A DNA stretch of 64,000 nucleotides from Paludibacteraceae bacterium (GTDB lineage: Bacteria; Bacteroidota; Bacteroidia; Bacteroidales; Paludibacteraceae), in the NCBI GenBank assembly GCA_023227695.1, contig JALNVE010000001.1:1-64000 (forward strand), given 5' to 3'. The notes under the pieces are model-generated. The model searched no databases, had not been told where the DNA came from, and worked only from the letters and a program-made list of their open reading frames with translations. This document shows positions 48,202 through 57,244 of this stretch, one piece after another. Position 1 is the stretch's first letter, and each line of letters opens with the position of its first letter. The position numbers and the translations under genes were made by a program.

Positions 48202-50100
48202 TCAAGAAACGAATTCTTCATTCTTGAAAATCTTGTGGTAGAAGCGGAGGATATTCTCATTTTGACGGGCTTTTGAAAAACTAGTATTCTTACGCAAGTA
48301 GCCGATTATCCTTGTCGCGTGGCTTACGTTGGGACTTCCACATTTGACGCAATGATTGGAAGTGAATTTGTTGATATGCTTACAATCTTCTTCTTCACAA
48401 CAGGTAATTGCTATGTTCGTACACCAATATGGTACGCCGAGACTCGCGGCTAAACACATCAGCTTGTAATAAGCTTCCTTGTCTGGATACTCCAAAAGAT
48501 TGAGATGTACAGCAGAACCACCGTCCATCGTTTTAGATATATCTTCTTCATAAAGTCTAAACTTGTCGATGATGTTTATGTCTTGGTCTTCAACGCGATA
48601 CAAATAAGAATTATAGGCTTCACGTTTAACAACATATCCGTCCTTTTTATCCCAACCGGCGAATTTAACTCCAAGATTTTCAGCCGGAACCATTTCAAGA
48701 TTGAACATCAATTCACGGTCTTTCCATGTTTCTTTAGCCTGCTTGTTAAATGAAGAAATCGTTTCAAAAATAGCTTTGAGATATTTCTTATAATCTTCGT
48801 TATAGGAAGGTTCAATACCTAGACTTTCTGCTCCTTCCAAAACGCCGTTGACACCGACAGTTAAATACTGTTTCTTCATTGTCACGAAACCGGCATCATA
48901 AAGGGGGAGCATTTTGGCGGTCTTCAAATCATCGAATATTGTCTTTGTGGCGACTTGATATTTATGAAGTTTAAGAACCTGTTCACTAAGAACATTCTTA
49001 ATGGAATTCAATTTATCAACAAGGCAACCCTGATTGTCTTTAACGGCATTCTGAACCAAGCGGTTTATATTGATAGTAATGACGTTCATTGATCCAGTAC
49101 TGACGCCACCTGCCCCGCTACTGTTTGAAAAAGTCGTGTCTGTCATTTCATTGGAAAGCCGGCAACATGAGGAAATCGCTTGTGGATTCTTTGACATAAA
49201 CATGAAAAAGGAATTCCCTTCACTAAGTTCTTTGGCAAGAAACCTAGCGAATTCTTCATCCTTCGGTTTACCGTCAGATGTCAATACGCTTGCCGTGATA
49301 ACAGGGAAGGTAAGAAGGGCTTTGGTACGTTCTTTGTTAATCCATTTAAGAAAGAATCTCTGAAGTTTTTCTAGGCTTTCCCAATTCGTAGGAGTAAAAT
49401 CAGGAAATACAAAATCTTCAAAAATAGCTTTGAAGTAATATTTGTCGAAAACTGACCAGTTGCAAAAAATAGATTGGTATCCTCTTGCCGCCGCAGGCTG
49501 ATTGATAGCATAGACTACACTCTGAAGATGGTTTTCAATTTCCTTTGCATCATTCTTCTGCTGTTCTGTTTTCGGAACCGTAAACCAATCTGCATAATCT
49601 TCTCCGTAATCCTTTCTCGCAAAGTAATCAAAGCACATCAGTGTCTCTGGCGCACCTACCGCCCCGAGAAGCTGAGAGGAAAGGGCAAACATCAGGTTGA
49701 CGTAATTCCCGCAAAAACTCGACAAGTGTTTTGGAGCTCCGGCTTCTCCTCCGAGTCCCTTCATACCATTAAGTAAGAAAGGATAAAGGCTTGCACTACA
49801 ACAGTAGGGGGCGAGCCCAGATTCATCGTGACAATAAATCTCGTGGTCTTTAAGCTGACGAAGATATTCTTCTGACAATTCCTTTCCGAAAAGCTTTGTA
49901 ATGTTGTCTGTCACCAATTTTCGCTTAAGCTGGATATTGAAATCCTTATGCAGTTCTCCCATCAATGTGCAAATGTTCTTACTGCTTACGTTGGCATTTG
50001 AGTCTACCACCGAGGCCGTTGCCGCGTTTTCAGCCTTAATGTAATTTCCTATAAAATTTATTTTTTCTTCAATCTGTTTTTCCGTCAATTTTACAAACAT
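48202..50100 (-). CDS. nrdD: Anaerobic ribonucleoside-triphosphate reductase (632 aa)
   Basis: Class III RNR: AGGVSTGSMNVITININR, AISSCCRLSNEM with the active-site cysteine pair, a zinc module (CKHINKFTSNHCVKCGSPN) and the glycyl-radical loop ATRIIGYLRKN near residue 600, where RVxGY is usual. Length is close to T4 NrdD (605). It makes dNTPs from NTPs using formate or thiols and only works without oxygen. The activase gene ends 11 bp upstream. Confidence 0.95.
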   Translation of the reverse strand: MFVKLTEKQIEEKINFIGNYIKAENAATASVVDSNANVSSKNICTLMGELHKDFNIQLKRKLVTDNITKLFGKELSEEYLRQLKDHEIYCHDESGLAPYCCSASLYPFLLNGMKGLGGEAGAPKHLSSFCGNYVNLMFALSSQLLGAVGAPETLMCFDYFARKDYGEDYADWFTVPKTEQQKNDAKEIENHLQSVVYAINQPAAARGYQSIFCNWSVFDKYYFKAIFEDFVFPDFTPTNWESLEKLQRFFLKWINKERTKALLTFPVITASVLTSDGKPKDEEFARFLAKELSEGNSFFMFMSKNPQAISSCCRLSNEMTDTTFSNSSGAGGVSTGSMNVITININRLVQNAVKDNQGCLVDKLNSIKNVLSEQVLKLHKYQVATKTIFDDLKTAKMLPLYDAGFVTMKKQYLTVGVNGVLEGAESLGIEPSYNEDYKKYLKAIFETISSFNKQAKETWKDRELMFNLEMVPAENLGVKFAGWDKKDGYVVKREAYNSYLYRVEDQDINIIDKFRLYEEDISKTMDGGSAVHLNLLEYPDKEAYYKLMCLAASLGVPYWCTNIAITCCEEEDCKHINKFTSNHCVKCGSPNVSHATRIIGYLRKNTSFSKARQNENILRFYHKIFKNEEFVS

Positions 50101-50111
50101 CTAATCTTCTC

Positions 50112-50570
50112 CTATTTTCCGATTTGAAACTTATAAGTCAAATCCGTATTATTTTTAATATCCCAAAACCGTTGATTGCTGTTCTTCTCTGCCAACGGGA
50201 TTCCTTCCCATCTCCCATATTTGCAGTAGTCTAGATTTTTAATAATGGAAGGTTCTATTTCTCCGATATTCTTAAGTCCGGTATAGAGGCAGGTCTTATA
50301 TCCGTTTGATTTGGATCTTTCCAGATATACGGTTAATTCGTTACCTAACCAACAGCCACCCATAAACACGACGGCTGTCGCTTGATTATGATATTTCCTG
50401 AGCTCTTCTTCAAACATAGATAAGGTTAATTCAACTCTGCCGAATTTTTCTAAGCTTTTGTAGCTGCAACCCTTACATCCGTAAGGACATCCAGCGACCA
50501 TTATTCCTAGACTTATTTCTCCTGGACATTCGCTTAAGACAACGTTGATAACCGGTTTAAAAACTTCCAT
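50112..50570 (-). CDS. nrdG: Anaerobic RNR-activating radical SAM enzyme (152 aa)
   Basis: The cluster motif is AGCPYGCKGCS (CxxxCxxC, cysteines 28, 32 and 35), followed by VVFMGGCWLG, as in T4 NrdG, and the length is right (156 in T4). It binds a 4Fe-4S cluster and SAM and installs the glycyl radical on NrdD. It is transcribed just before nrdD. Confidence 0.93.
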   Translation of the reverse strand: MEVFKPVINVVLSECPGEISLGIMVAGCPYGCKGCSYKSLEKFGRVELTLSMFEEELRKYHNQATAVVFMGGCWLGNELTVYLERSKSNGYKTCLYTGLKNIGEIEPSIIKNLDYCKYGRWEGIPLAEKNSNQRFWDIKNNTDLTYKFQIGK

Positions 50571-50596
50571 TTAATATATTCTCCTAAAAAAGACCA

Positions 50597-51022
50597 TCAT
50601 TTCTTATTTGACGGTCTTCCTGTTTGTGATAATTTTTGTATCGCTTTTGAATTTAAGGGTTTAGAAAAGAAGTCTCGGTTCTTCTTTGCGATTCTGGCAT
50701 TCTGTCTTTCTTCACCAGACAACATCTGTTCTTTTACTTTTGACCCGTCCTTCTTTACGCCATTATACCATTCATGGAAATTTCCTGTTTTCATCTGAAC
50801 AGATTCTATTCCGTAATTTTCACGAAGATCTGCCATCATGTCAACAGTGGCGGAATTTGAAGAAAGGGTATGTCCTCTGTTACCTAGATAAAAGCCAGAA
50901 ACGCTTTTCTTTATCTCCAGACTTCCGCAAACCGGACATCCTTCTGAAGGAATTTCTCCGAAACGATGGAAAACTTCAAATAAAGACGCGCATTTTTTAC
51001 ATTGATAGTCGTAAGTCGGCAT
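50597..51022 (-). CDS. FmdB-type zinc-ribbon protein (141 aa)
   Basis: Opens MPTYDYQCKKCASLFEVFH, then GCPVCGS: the FmdB-family zinc ribbon (Y-x-Y-x-C-x-x-C ... C-x-x-CG). The C-terminal 90 residues are basic and Lys/Ser rich. The family is often called a putative regulator; evidence is thin. It precedes nrdG with a 26-bp gap. Confidence 0.75.
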   Translation of the reverse strand: MPTYDYQCKKCASLFEVFHRFGEIPSEGCPVCGSLEIKKSVSGFYLGNRGHTLSSNSATVDMMADLRENYGIESVQMKTGNFHEWYNGVKKDGSKVKEQMLSGEERQNARIAKKNRDFFSKPLNSKAIQKLSQTGRPSNKK

Positions 51023-51115
51023 GTTGAATTAGATGCAAAATCCGCCGAAGTTTTGCCTTCGTGCGGATGTGGTTTTTTGTTTTTGTACAGATGTTTTCTG
51101 TATCAAAAAAACATC

Positions 51116-51388
51116 TTATTTCCGATATCCTAACAGACCGATTTTCTTCAAGATTTCATTTACGTCTTTTATTTGAATGCCATCTGATGTTAATAATATC
51201 GGCGCAACATTTTCTATTCCAAGCCTTTGTGTCAGTTCTTTCGTACCTGCGCTGGAAAGAGTAAAAAATACACAAATTTTTTCTCCGTTTGATCCTTGAA
51301 ATTCATCGTTTTCCGCTTTGTTGAGGTCTAAATTAACTTTAACAGTAGAACAATCTAGACATCCTTTTTCTAATATTAATATATTCAT
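51116..51388 (-). CDS. Thioredoxin-fold protein with CxxC (90 aa)
   Basis: ILILEKGCLDCSTVKVNL places CLDC after a first strand, as in glutaredoxins; VAPILLTSDGIQIKDVNEIL contains the usual cis-Pro and second helix. It could reduce the RNR or other proteins. It overlaps its upstream gene by 4 bp. Confidence 0.7.
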   Translation of the reverse strand: MNILILEKGCLDCSTVKVNLDLNKAENDEFQGSNGEKICVFFTLSSAGTKELTQRLGIENVAPILLTSDGIQIKDVNEILKKIGLLGYRK

Positions 51389-51594
51389 TGGTTTGTGTCC
51401 TTCTTTTTAAAACGATAGCAACTTTCGCAACAACTACAATCTTTCTTAATGCCGTCACATCGTATTACTTCATAGATTTCCTTTATGTGTTTTCCACCAC
51501 AGCAAGTCCTTGTTACCATGCTGAAGTGTTCATAGAACCGGCAATCTTTATGTTTGCTTTCTCTCCTATGAATTTCGTTCATAGTCTCTTTCAT
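51385..51594 (-). CDS. Cysteine-rich small protein (69 aa)
   Basis: Eight cysteines (CRFYEH, TCCGGKH, RCDGIKKDCSCCESC) suggest one or two metal sites. Overlaps both neighbours by 4 bp. Function unknown. Confidence 0.6.
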   Translation of the reverse strand: MKETMNEIHRRESKHKDCRFYEHFSMVTRTCCGGKHIKEIYEVIRCDGIKKDCSCCESCYRFKKKDTNQ

Positions 51595-52331
51595 GAAAGA
51601 ATCCTTTTAGTCGGTCTTTTAAAAGCCAATTCAGATTCAAGTGTGTAAACTTCCCTGTCCAAGTCATCCCTCTTTTCCCAGTCTTCTTTAACAAGAATCC
51701 CCTTATCAGAATCTTCGTCTATTTTCTTTTCTAAGGCGGATAACTGATTCTTAAGCCCTTCTAGTCGCTTAAACGAATCTGCGTGTTGCGTCGGATGTTC
51801 TTGGAAACGAAGGGAATCAATAAGTTTTGACCCTTCTTCTGTCAGCATCCCTAAGTCGATTTCCTGATCTGGATAATTCTGCTGTAGCTTTTTCAAAAGA
51901 AGCGTTCCGTACCCCTTCCTTCTTTCTTCTGGGTTGACGTTTAGGAATTTAACCTTTGGCTTGCCTGCATATTCTGAATAGTCAATTTTGCCTACTGGGA
52001 CATGATCCCTATGAAGACTCAAAGTAAGATCCTTCTGCCCACCGCTATACCCAGTCAGTTCTTCATTGAACTTGTGCCTGACGTGATGATTCGTTCTATC
52101 GGCATTCGGATGGATCTTTAGGTATTCCTGCATTTCTTCTTCTGTATCAAATTCCATTGCTGTTCTAGGGAAAGGATCGTGCCTTTCATAAAGACTTTCT
52201 ATGTCCGTGCCTGCCCTTTCTGCTAATTTGTCAAGCAATGATTCTCCCGCTCCGTAGTCTGGCTGGCTTCTTAACGGTTGTTGAAAGCCACTCGCTAAAA
52301 TTTTAGCCAAAGCTTGTAGTTCTTTTTTCAT
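51591..52331 (-). CDS. GNAT-type acetyltransferase domain protein with leader helix (246 aa)
   Basis: The C-terminal half has VKFLNVNPEERRKGYGTLLL, the acetyl-CoA loop (R-R-x-G-x-G) of GNAT enzymes. The first 15 residues are a leader helix (ELQALAKILASG). Between them lies WDP-like HDPFPRTAMEFDTEEEM and NADRTNHHVRHKF, a linker typical of phage proteins of this region. Substrate unknown. It follows a terminator and a TTTTGATAC motif. Confidence 0.7.
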   Translation of the reverse strand: MKKELQALAKILASGFQQPLRSQPDYGAGESLLDKLAERAGTDIESLYERHDPFPRTAMEFDTEEEMQEYLKIHPNADRTNHHVRHKFNEELTGYSGGQKDLTLSLHRDHVPVGKIDYSEYAGKPKVKFLNVNPEERRKGYGTLLLKKLQQNYPDQEIDLGMLTEEGSKLIDSLRFQEHPTQHADSFKRLEGLKNQLSALEKKIDEDSDKGILVKEDWEKRDDLDREVYTLESELAFKRPTKRILS

Positions 52332-52351
52332 GCTAATGTTGCGGGTATCAA

Positions 52352-52381
52352 AAAAAGAAGGGAACCTGATTTTATTCTAGT
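52352..52381 (-). terminator. Intrinsic terminator of gene 52414-53685
   Basis: AGGGAAC/GTTCCCT stem followed by TCTTTTTTTG in the minus direction. Confidence 0.85.
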
Positions 52382-52413
52382 TCCCTCTTTATTTTAATAT
52401 CTACTTATTGACT

Positions 52414-53685
52414 TTAGTATGTTTCACCTTCGTTAAGCCAGAATTCGGTATAGTCAAATTCATACTTTCCGCTGACGAAGAATGATGTTATGCATGCCGG
52501 TGTGTGACGGGCGGCTGACATATCGAATCCCGTGCTGGATACCAAGCAACCGGCAATTCCCAAATCAGGCGTATTGCAAGGCGCGTGGTAATGACCCATT
52601 AGAATCTTGTCAAAATGCATGTCTTCTGACATATTCATTCTGAGGTGGCTTTCACGCCAAAGCTTTCTTGTAATACCCGTCATCGGGAACAAAGCACCTC
52701 CACCGCCCCTTACGCAGTTCCCGTGCATGATAAGATAACGTCTGTCATGAATCCTGATAATCTGCTGTAGTTGAGGATAAATGTTAAATTCAATATTATC
52801 GTGTTTCGAAACCAACGCTTTTGTAAGGTGTCCGACCAAGTAATTGTAACTGTTGGTTCCGTCTGCGAATTCTATCTTTTGAGTAACACGGCTATGATTA
52901 TCCGGGACGATAAATTCTATCCTGACTTTCTTGAAATGAGGGGCTAGGCTTGCGAATAGGCTAGACAGTAATTCTGAAGCCTTCTTGACCTGTTCCGGGC
53001 AACTGAATTCATTTGATCTTATCAGTTCATCATGGATATCTCCGCTTATCATATCTCCGAGGCAACAAATGCATATTTCATCTATGACATAGCTGTTCCG
53101 ATGAAGTTCACACCAATCAAGAACTTTCTTTAAATATATTTCTACCCTTCTGCAAGCAATGCAATAATCAAACTTATTGAAACCGGGGATGTATTCCTTT
53201 GCTCCGATGTGAAAGTCCGCCAAGAGGGATACAAGTGTCGCCTGTTTTTTATCTGACTGCTTCTGTGGGCGATAGAGTATCGGGAAAGGCTTGATGGTAT
53301 TGATGTCTCCAGTAAGTCTTTCCAGGTTGAGTTCTTCATTACCCTTGTTTTGTAGAAGTCTTTTTAACTGCCTTTTAAGCTTGGAATTTTCAGAAATTAA
53401 GGCGTGTTTAACCGGATCTTCAATTTCATCTGGGACCTCTGGTTCCCATCCATCCGGCGCTTCCGGAACTGTTTCTGAATTTACATCGCTGAAATCGTTT
53501 TCCCAGGTTTTCGGAATTCCTTTTATTGGTTTCCATTTTCCGTCTTCAGTCATAAGTTGACCGAGCTTGCGAACCACCGCCTTTCTTGTCGCTCCAGTTT
53601 CTGAGACGATCTGCTGAATCAATTCTTCCTTTTCGTCGATATCCTGAAACATTTGAAACGCTTCTGCAATCGTTGTTTTGTTCAT
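52414..53685 (-). CDS. SbcD-like metallophosphoesterase with N-terminal helical domain (423 aa)
   Basis: Motifs LLADFHIGAKEY, LGDMISGDIHDE, VPDNHSRVT (GNH-like), MHGNC and LMGHYHA define a calcineurin-type phosphoesterase. The N-terminal 60 residues look like a helix-turn-helix (ETGATRKAVVRKLGQLM). Size and motifs recall SbcD/Mre11-like phage proteins; an SbcC-like ATPase is encoded at 59697. It overlaps the methyltransferase gene by 4 bp. Confidence 0.75.
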   Translation of the reverse strand: MNKTTIAEAFQMFQDIDEKEELIQQIVSETGATRKAVVRKLGQLMTEDGKWKPIKGIPKTWENDFSDVNSETVPEAPDGWEPEVPDEIEDPVKHALISENSKLKRQLKRLLQNKGNEELNLERLTGDINTIKPFPILYRPQKQSDKKQATLVSLLADFHIGAKEYIPGFNKFDYCIACRRVEIYLKKVLDWCELHRNSYVIDEICICCLGDMISGDIHDELIRSNEFSCPEQVKKASELLSSLFASLAPHFKKVRIEFIVPDNHSRVTQKIEFADGTNSYNYLVGHLTKALVSKHDNIEFNIYPQLQQIIRIHDRRYLIMHGNCVRGGGGALFPMTGITRKLWRESHLRMNMSEDMHFDKILMGHYHAPCNTPDLGIAGCLVSSTGFDMSAARHTPACITSFFVSGKYEFDYTEFWLNEGETY

Positions 53686-54999
53686 TCCTGTCCTTTGGTT
53701 TGGTTTTCTATTCTAGCTTTGGCTATCTGGAAATATTCATCTTCCTTTTCAATTCCAATAAAATCGAATCCTTCAAGTAAGGCGGCTTTACCTGTAGTTC
53801 CGCTTCCCATAAATGGATCTAGAACTGTTCCATTTTCAGGTGTTACAAGTCGGCATAAATAGCGCATCAATGTCAACGGCTTAACTGTAGGATGGATATT
53901 CTTTTGCCCTTCTTTGGGTAAGTCTTCGTTCCGTTCTCTGACTGAAGCCTTCGCACAGTAGAAGAATCGAGCCGAAGAACCAGAATCATTTCTAGGAATT
54001 AGTTTCCCTCTTCTTAGAGGAATATTTTTACCTTCTTTTCCGATTTCCGCATTGCCGTTTGATTTTCCACTTTTAGCATCTGGAAACAATTCAAGAACTT
54101 CTTCGCTCCCGTCGTGAATTAAATTAGCTGGCCAACGACCAAGTTTTTCGCTACGAGCCACGGACTGGCGCGAACGCTCTACATTTGCCGCAACCGATTC
54201 AGGGTTGTTCATCCAAGGGCGCTTCCATCCACCGTTCATTTGTTGACCAGCGCTTGAGTGCCCTCCTCCAAGTTTGTCTTCCGTCACAACCCTGCACCCT
54301 TCAATGTTTATAGCCCCTGTGCCGTGTTCCAATCCGTTTTGAGCAACTGTACCTTCAAAAGGCTTCCGAGCTAAAATAATGGGCTCTAGCGCTGGTTTTA
54401 AACCTGTTCCCCAGCCCTGCCACTTCTTAGCCTCTTCTGTTGCCGGAACATCATAAATAATTCTCTGTTTCGTCTTTTCATTTTCGTCGTCTTTTATTAT
54501 CCCTCCGACTCTTTCCCCTCCGCTCCACACCCTAGCCCCTTCGGTTCTTTCTTTCCCTGCTGCTTTATCAAGAGCTTTGCTTACATCCATGCTTTTCGGG
54601 AAACCCTGAGCATACACCCATGCCACTGTATCTCTGATTTCGAATCCGGCAAATCGCAAAGACATCGCCATCCAATCTTGTGTGCGGGTTCCTGCAAAAA
54701 GAAAGCAGATGCCCGCCCGGTTTCAACACGCGTAGACATCCCTTCCAAAGGTTTGGCTGAGGAACAAAAGCATCCCATTCTTTACCCATGAAACCCTTTC
54801 CAGTGATTTCATGATAACCCTTTTCCACCCAATCTTTCATGACTTCAATCGGGTCTGGTTGTTTACCTAGCCCGTACGGGGGATCGCAACATATTGACGA
54901 GACAGAACTAGAAGGAATATTTTTGAGTTTTTGTAAGCTATCTCCACAAACAATTTCAAACCTATCTGTTTCAAACGAATCCTTCCAAATTTTATCCAT
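53682..54999 (-). pseudogene. DNA methyltransferase (N4/N6 type), frameshifted
   Basis: The N-terminal part holds ICCDPPYGLGK (catalytic DPPY) and LRVLKPGGHLLSF; the C-terminal part holds HPTVKPLTLMRYLCRLV and LDPFMGSGTTGKAA (SAM site). Order DPPY then SAM site is the beta class. The two parts are in different phases and meet at a run of five A (54696-54700 on the plus strand); removing one base restores GGHLLSFAGTRTQDWMAMSL. It is either a disabled gene, a sequencing error or a programmed frameshift. The start GGAGAATATAAAAA-ATG is shared with the end of an upstream endonuclease remnant. Confidence 0.75.
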
Positions 55000-55216
55000 T
55001 TTTTATATTCTCCATTAAACTACTGATAGTTTCTGATAAGTTTAGATTTATATCATATTCCCAAAGCTCAATAAGTTTAATGTTTAAAGACTTAAGTAGA
55101 GAAACCTTTTTGTTGTATGCAATTAAAGTTTTCTTTTGTGCAAGAGAAATTGAACCATTTGGGTAAAATCTAGGATCGCATTGAACGAATAATAACGGAA
55201 GTTCTAGGGGGATATA
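54992..55216 (-). pseudogene. C-terminal remnant of a homing endonuclease
   Basis: A frame of about 75 codons open from a TGA and lacking a start reads LELPLLFVQCDPRFYP, KKTLIAYNKKVSLLKSL and NIKLIELWEYDINLN. This is the usual end of PD-(D/E)XK/EDxHD homing endonucleases (K-x-x-L-x-x-x-NIK-x-IELWE-DI). Its last codons overlap the methyltransferase start. The N-terminal nuclease part is deleted. Confidence 0.7.
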
Positions 55217-55289
55217 TCACGATGGAATTTACGCTATTATCAGCAAGTTCTTTAATGGTTTCATTGCTATTTCCCAAGTACAAGTTCAT
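55170..55289 (-). pseudogene. Truncated N-terminus of a second DNA methyltransferase
   Basis: A 39-codon frame starting at a TAATG overlap with the upstream gene reads MNLYLGNSNETIKELADNSV then IYPP. It lines up with the start of the methyltransferase downstream (EIVCGDSLQKLKNIPSSSV, DPPY) and breaks exactly after the PP of the catalytic motif. It was the original gene start before an endonuclease was inserted and partly deleted. Confidence 0.7.
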
Positions 55290-55570
55290 TATTTCCAAAA
55301 ACCTTCAATTAATCGGCATGCCGATTCCATTTCTTCCATCATTTTTCTTGTCTTCTCCACCTTCTTAATATCTTTAATTCTTACAGCATTAATCCATTTC
55401 CGGATTTCAGGTTCTGTGATTCTACTGGAACACTTTTCTGCAATTAAATACTTATTGTCAACAATCAAATAATGTCTACCCTGTTTCTTTACACTGTAAC
55501 GTCCTTCCCGAAACACTTCAATACTGTTTTCTAAATAACTAACGTCTCTTGGTTCTGCTAAATACCACAT
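55289..55570 (-). CDS. Unknown protein (93 aa)
   Basis: ATG after AAAGGATAAAA. Basic, beta-rich first half and helical end. Its stop overlaps the start of the truncated methyltransferase. No family recognised. Confidence 0.55.
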   Translation of the reverse strand: MWYLAEPRDVSYLENSIEVFREGRYSVKKQGRHYLIVDNKYLIAEKCSSRITEPEIRKWINAVRIKDIKKVEKTRKMMEEMESACRLIEGFWK

Positions 55571-55572
55571 TT

Positions 55573-55797
55573 TTATCCTTTCGTTTTTCTTAAAGTCCAA
55601 CGCAAATAGAATCTGGTTCCAAGTATACGTATCCACAGAACACGCCATGAGTTCCATGCTTTAATTTCAGGAAATTCATAACCGCACCATCCTTTGAATT
55701 TCCCCTTGAATCCACCACAATAGCTACAAGTACAATTTAGATGCTTTTCAAGAAGTATTGTATTCCCGAACCTACGGATATCTAAGATATTCATTGT
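55573..55797 (-). CDS. Unknown small protein with CSYC motif (74 aa)
   Basis: The start ATG lies inside the last codons of the resolvase gene. LNCTCSYCGGFKG and a WCGYEFPEIKAWN segment may bind a metal. The C-terminus is basic and aromatic. No family recognised. Confidence 0.5.
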   Translation of the reverse strand, partial: TMNILDIRRFGNTILLEKHLNCTCSYCGGFKGKFKGWCGYEFPEIKAWNSWRVLWIRILGTRFYLRWTLRKTKG

Positions 55798-56378
55798 TGG
55801 TCCCCGATTTTCTTGTTTTCTCTTTCCTTCCAAGTAACGGCAATCGCCATTGCGCTCCACGCGTCTTTTGCGAACCCATAGAAGAAACCGGGATTTTTCT
55901 TTGTTCCGACTTCACCGAATCTGTCGATAAGAGCCTGCCTGATATTCCCGTCTTTGGCCTTGCTTGTATTACAGAGACACATTTTCTCTTCCATGCGTGC
56001 CACCATATCAACTCTTAGACCATTGTCCAAGGCCCGTTGAATGAAACGTCCATTCCACTGGATGCTGTCAATGGTAGATTGTCCTATCGCCATGCCATAG
56101 CTTTTAAACTGTTCCAATACCACAACGTCTTTATCTGAAAGGGTATTGATTATGTCTAGAACTTCTTCATTCCCTATCTTTCCGAACTTATATGGTTTCA
56201 GAGTGTCGAAACCGACAATACAATATCCTGTTTCTACAGTTCCTGCATCAATCGCAAGAATTTTATTTTCCGTCTTCTTTAACAGATTGCCCAAACCGTC
56301 AAACATTTCTTCAAAATCTATCTTTCCTTCTTCCCCGTCTGGAAAGACTGCCTTTAAATTATGTGTTTTTATTTCCAT
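55791..56378 (-). CDS. RuvC-like Holliday junction resolvase (195 aa)
   Basis: RNase H-fold signature: ILAIDAGTVETGYCI (first Asp), VVLEQFKSYGM (Glu), KDGNIRQALIDRFG and the final KDAWSAMAIAVTW (Asp). The layout is that of RuvC and its phage versions. It would cut branched DNA in replication or before packaging. The N-terminus has an extra 35 residues. It overlaps the upstream gene by 10 bp. Confidence 0.85.
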   Translation of the reverse strand: MEIKTHNLKAVFPDGEEGKIDFEEMFDGLGNLLKKTENKILAIDAGTVETGYCIVGFDTLKPYKFGKIGNEEVLDIINTLSDKDVVVLEQFKSYGMAIGQSTIDSIQWNGRFIQRALDNGLRVDMVARMEEKMCLCNTSKAKDGNIRQALIDRFGEVGTKKNPGFFYGFAKDAWSAMAIAVTWKERENKKIGDQQ

Positions 56379-56989
56379 ACGTTTTCCATTTGTTCTTTCA
56401 TCAGTCTATCATGTAATTCCATGAATAGATTACGTAGGCCTTCATCTTCAATCGACTTCATGAACATCAGACCGAACATGCGGATTTCACTTTTTTCCCG
56501 ATTAACGAATCCGAATTGTCTGGTTTTAGGATTATCACAGAGATTGTGCCAAGACTTGTCATTGATACATTCAAGTAGTTCTGCTGTATCCGTTGAATTC
56601 TTTACATTCTGAATCCTTCCGTATTTCTGAAACACAAATTGAATGTTGCTTTCCTGTTTTTTTATTTCATCTTCATACCACACGACACAACCTTTTTTAC
56701 CTTCCAAAATATCTTCATATGGAATGACGTGAATCTGCCAGTCTTCTTCCTTTTCAGTAAATGAAAAAAGTTGTTTTATTTTCAGAAGGTCTCCTTCTGA
56801 ACCAACAAATATTTCTTCTGAATCTTTATTCGTATTGATGACACGGAAAAGATAATTTCCGACTGTCAAGGAATCTCCTTTGATTTCGATATCCGAAATT
56901 CCTTCTTTTAGCATTATGGCAGACATGAAGTAATAAAAACGTTTCTGCCCGTCCATGCTCGTGTTGATTCTGATCTCTTGAATTTTCAT
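56369..56989 (-). CDS. Unknown protein (206 aa)
   Basis: Mixed alpha/beta, acidic, with a FGFVNREKSEIRMFGLMFM patch near the C-terminus. It lies in the recombination operon between a zinc protein and the resolvase. No family recognised. Confidence 0.55.
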   Translation of the reverse strand: MKIQEIRINTSMDGQKRFYYFMSAIMLKEGISDIEIKGDSLTVGNYLFRVINTNKDSEEIFVGSEGDLLKIKQLFSFTEKEEDWQIHVIPYEDILEGKKGCVVWYEDEIKKQESNIQFVFQKYGRIQNVKNSTDTAELLECINDKSWHNLCDNPKTRQFGFVNREKSEIRMFGLMFMKSIEDEGLRNLFMELHDRLMKEQMENVWK

Positions 56990-57229
56990 CTATTTATTCT
57001 CTTTTGGTTTTGTGTCATAGCACATTTTACAATAGCAATGTGATTCTACTAATTTTCCGTCTCTATATGTTTCTTCCGTTGTCCAAGTATGAGGTTTCGG
57101 TTCCACATAACTTTCGTCTGAAAGCTTTAGCATGGTTGTCCCGCAGATCTGACAGACTTGGCAAGGCTTAGGCGATTCCCCGCTTCCCCAAAACTTCTTT
57201 TCACCGCATTTACAAGTAAAGTATTTCAT
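56990..57229 (-). CDS. Zinc-binding small protein (79 aa)
   Basis: YFTCKCGEKKFWG, PCQVCQICGTTM and HCYCKMCYD give four Cys pairs, enough for two zinc sites, like a rubredoxin-type or ribbon protein. GGAGGAATA lies before a double ATG. Function unknown. Confidence 0.65.
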   Translation of the reverse strand: MKYFTCKCGEKKFWGSGESPKPCQVCQICGTTMLKLSDESYVEPKPHTWTTEETYRDGKLVESHCYCKMCYDTKPKENK

Positions 57230-57244
57230 CATTATTCCTCCGTT

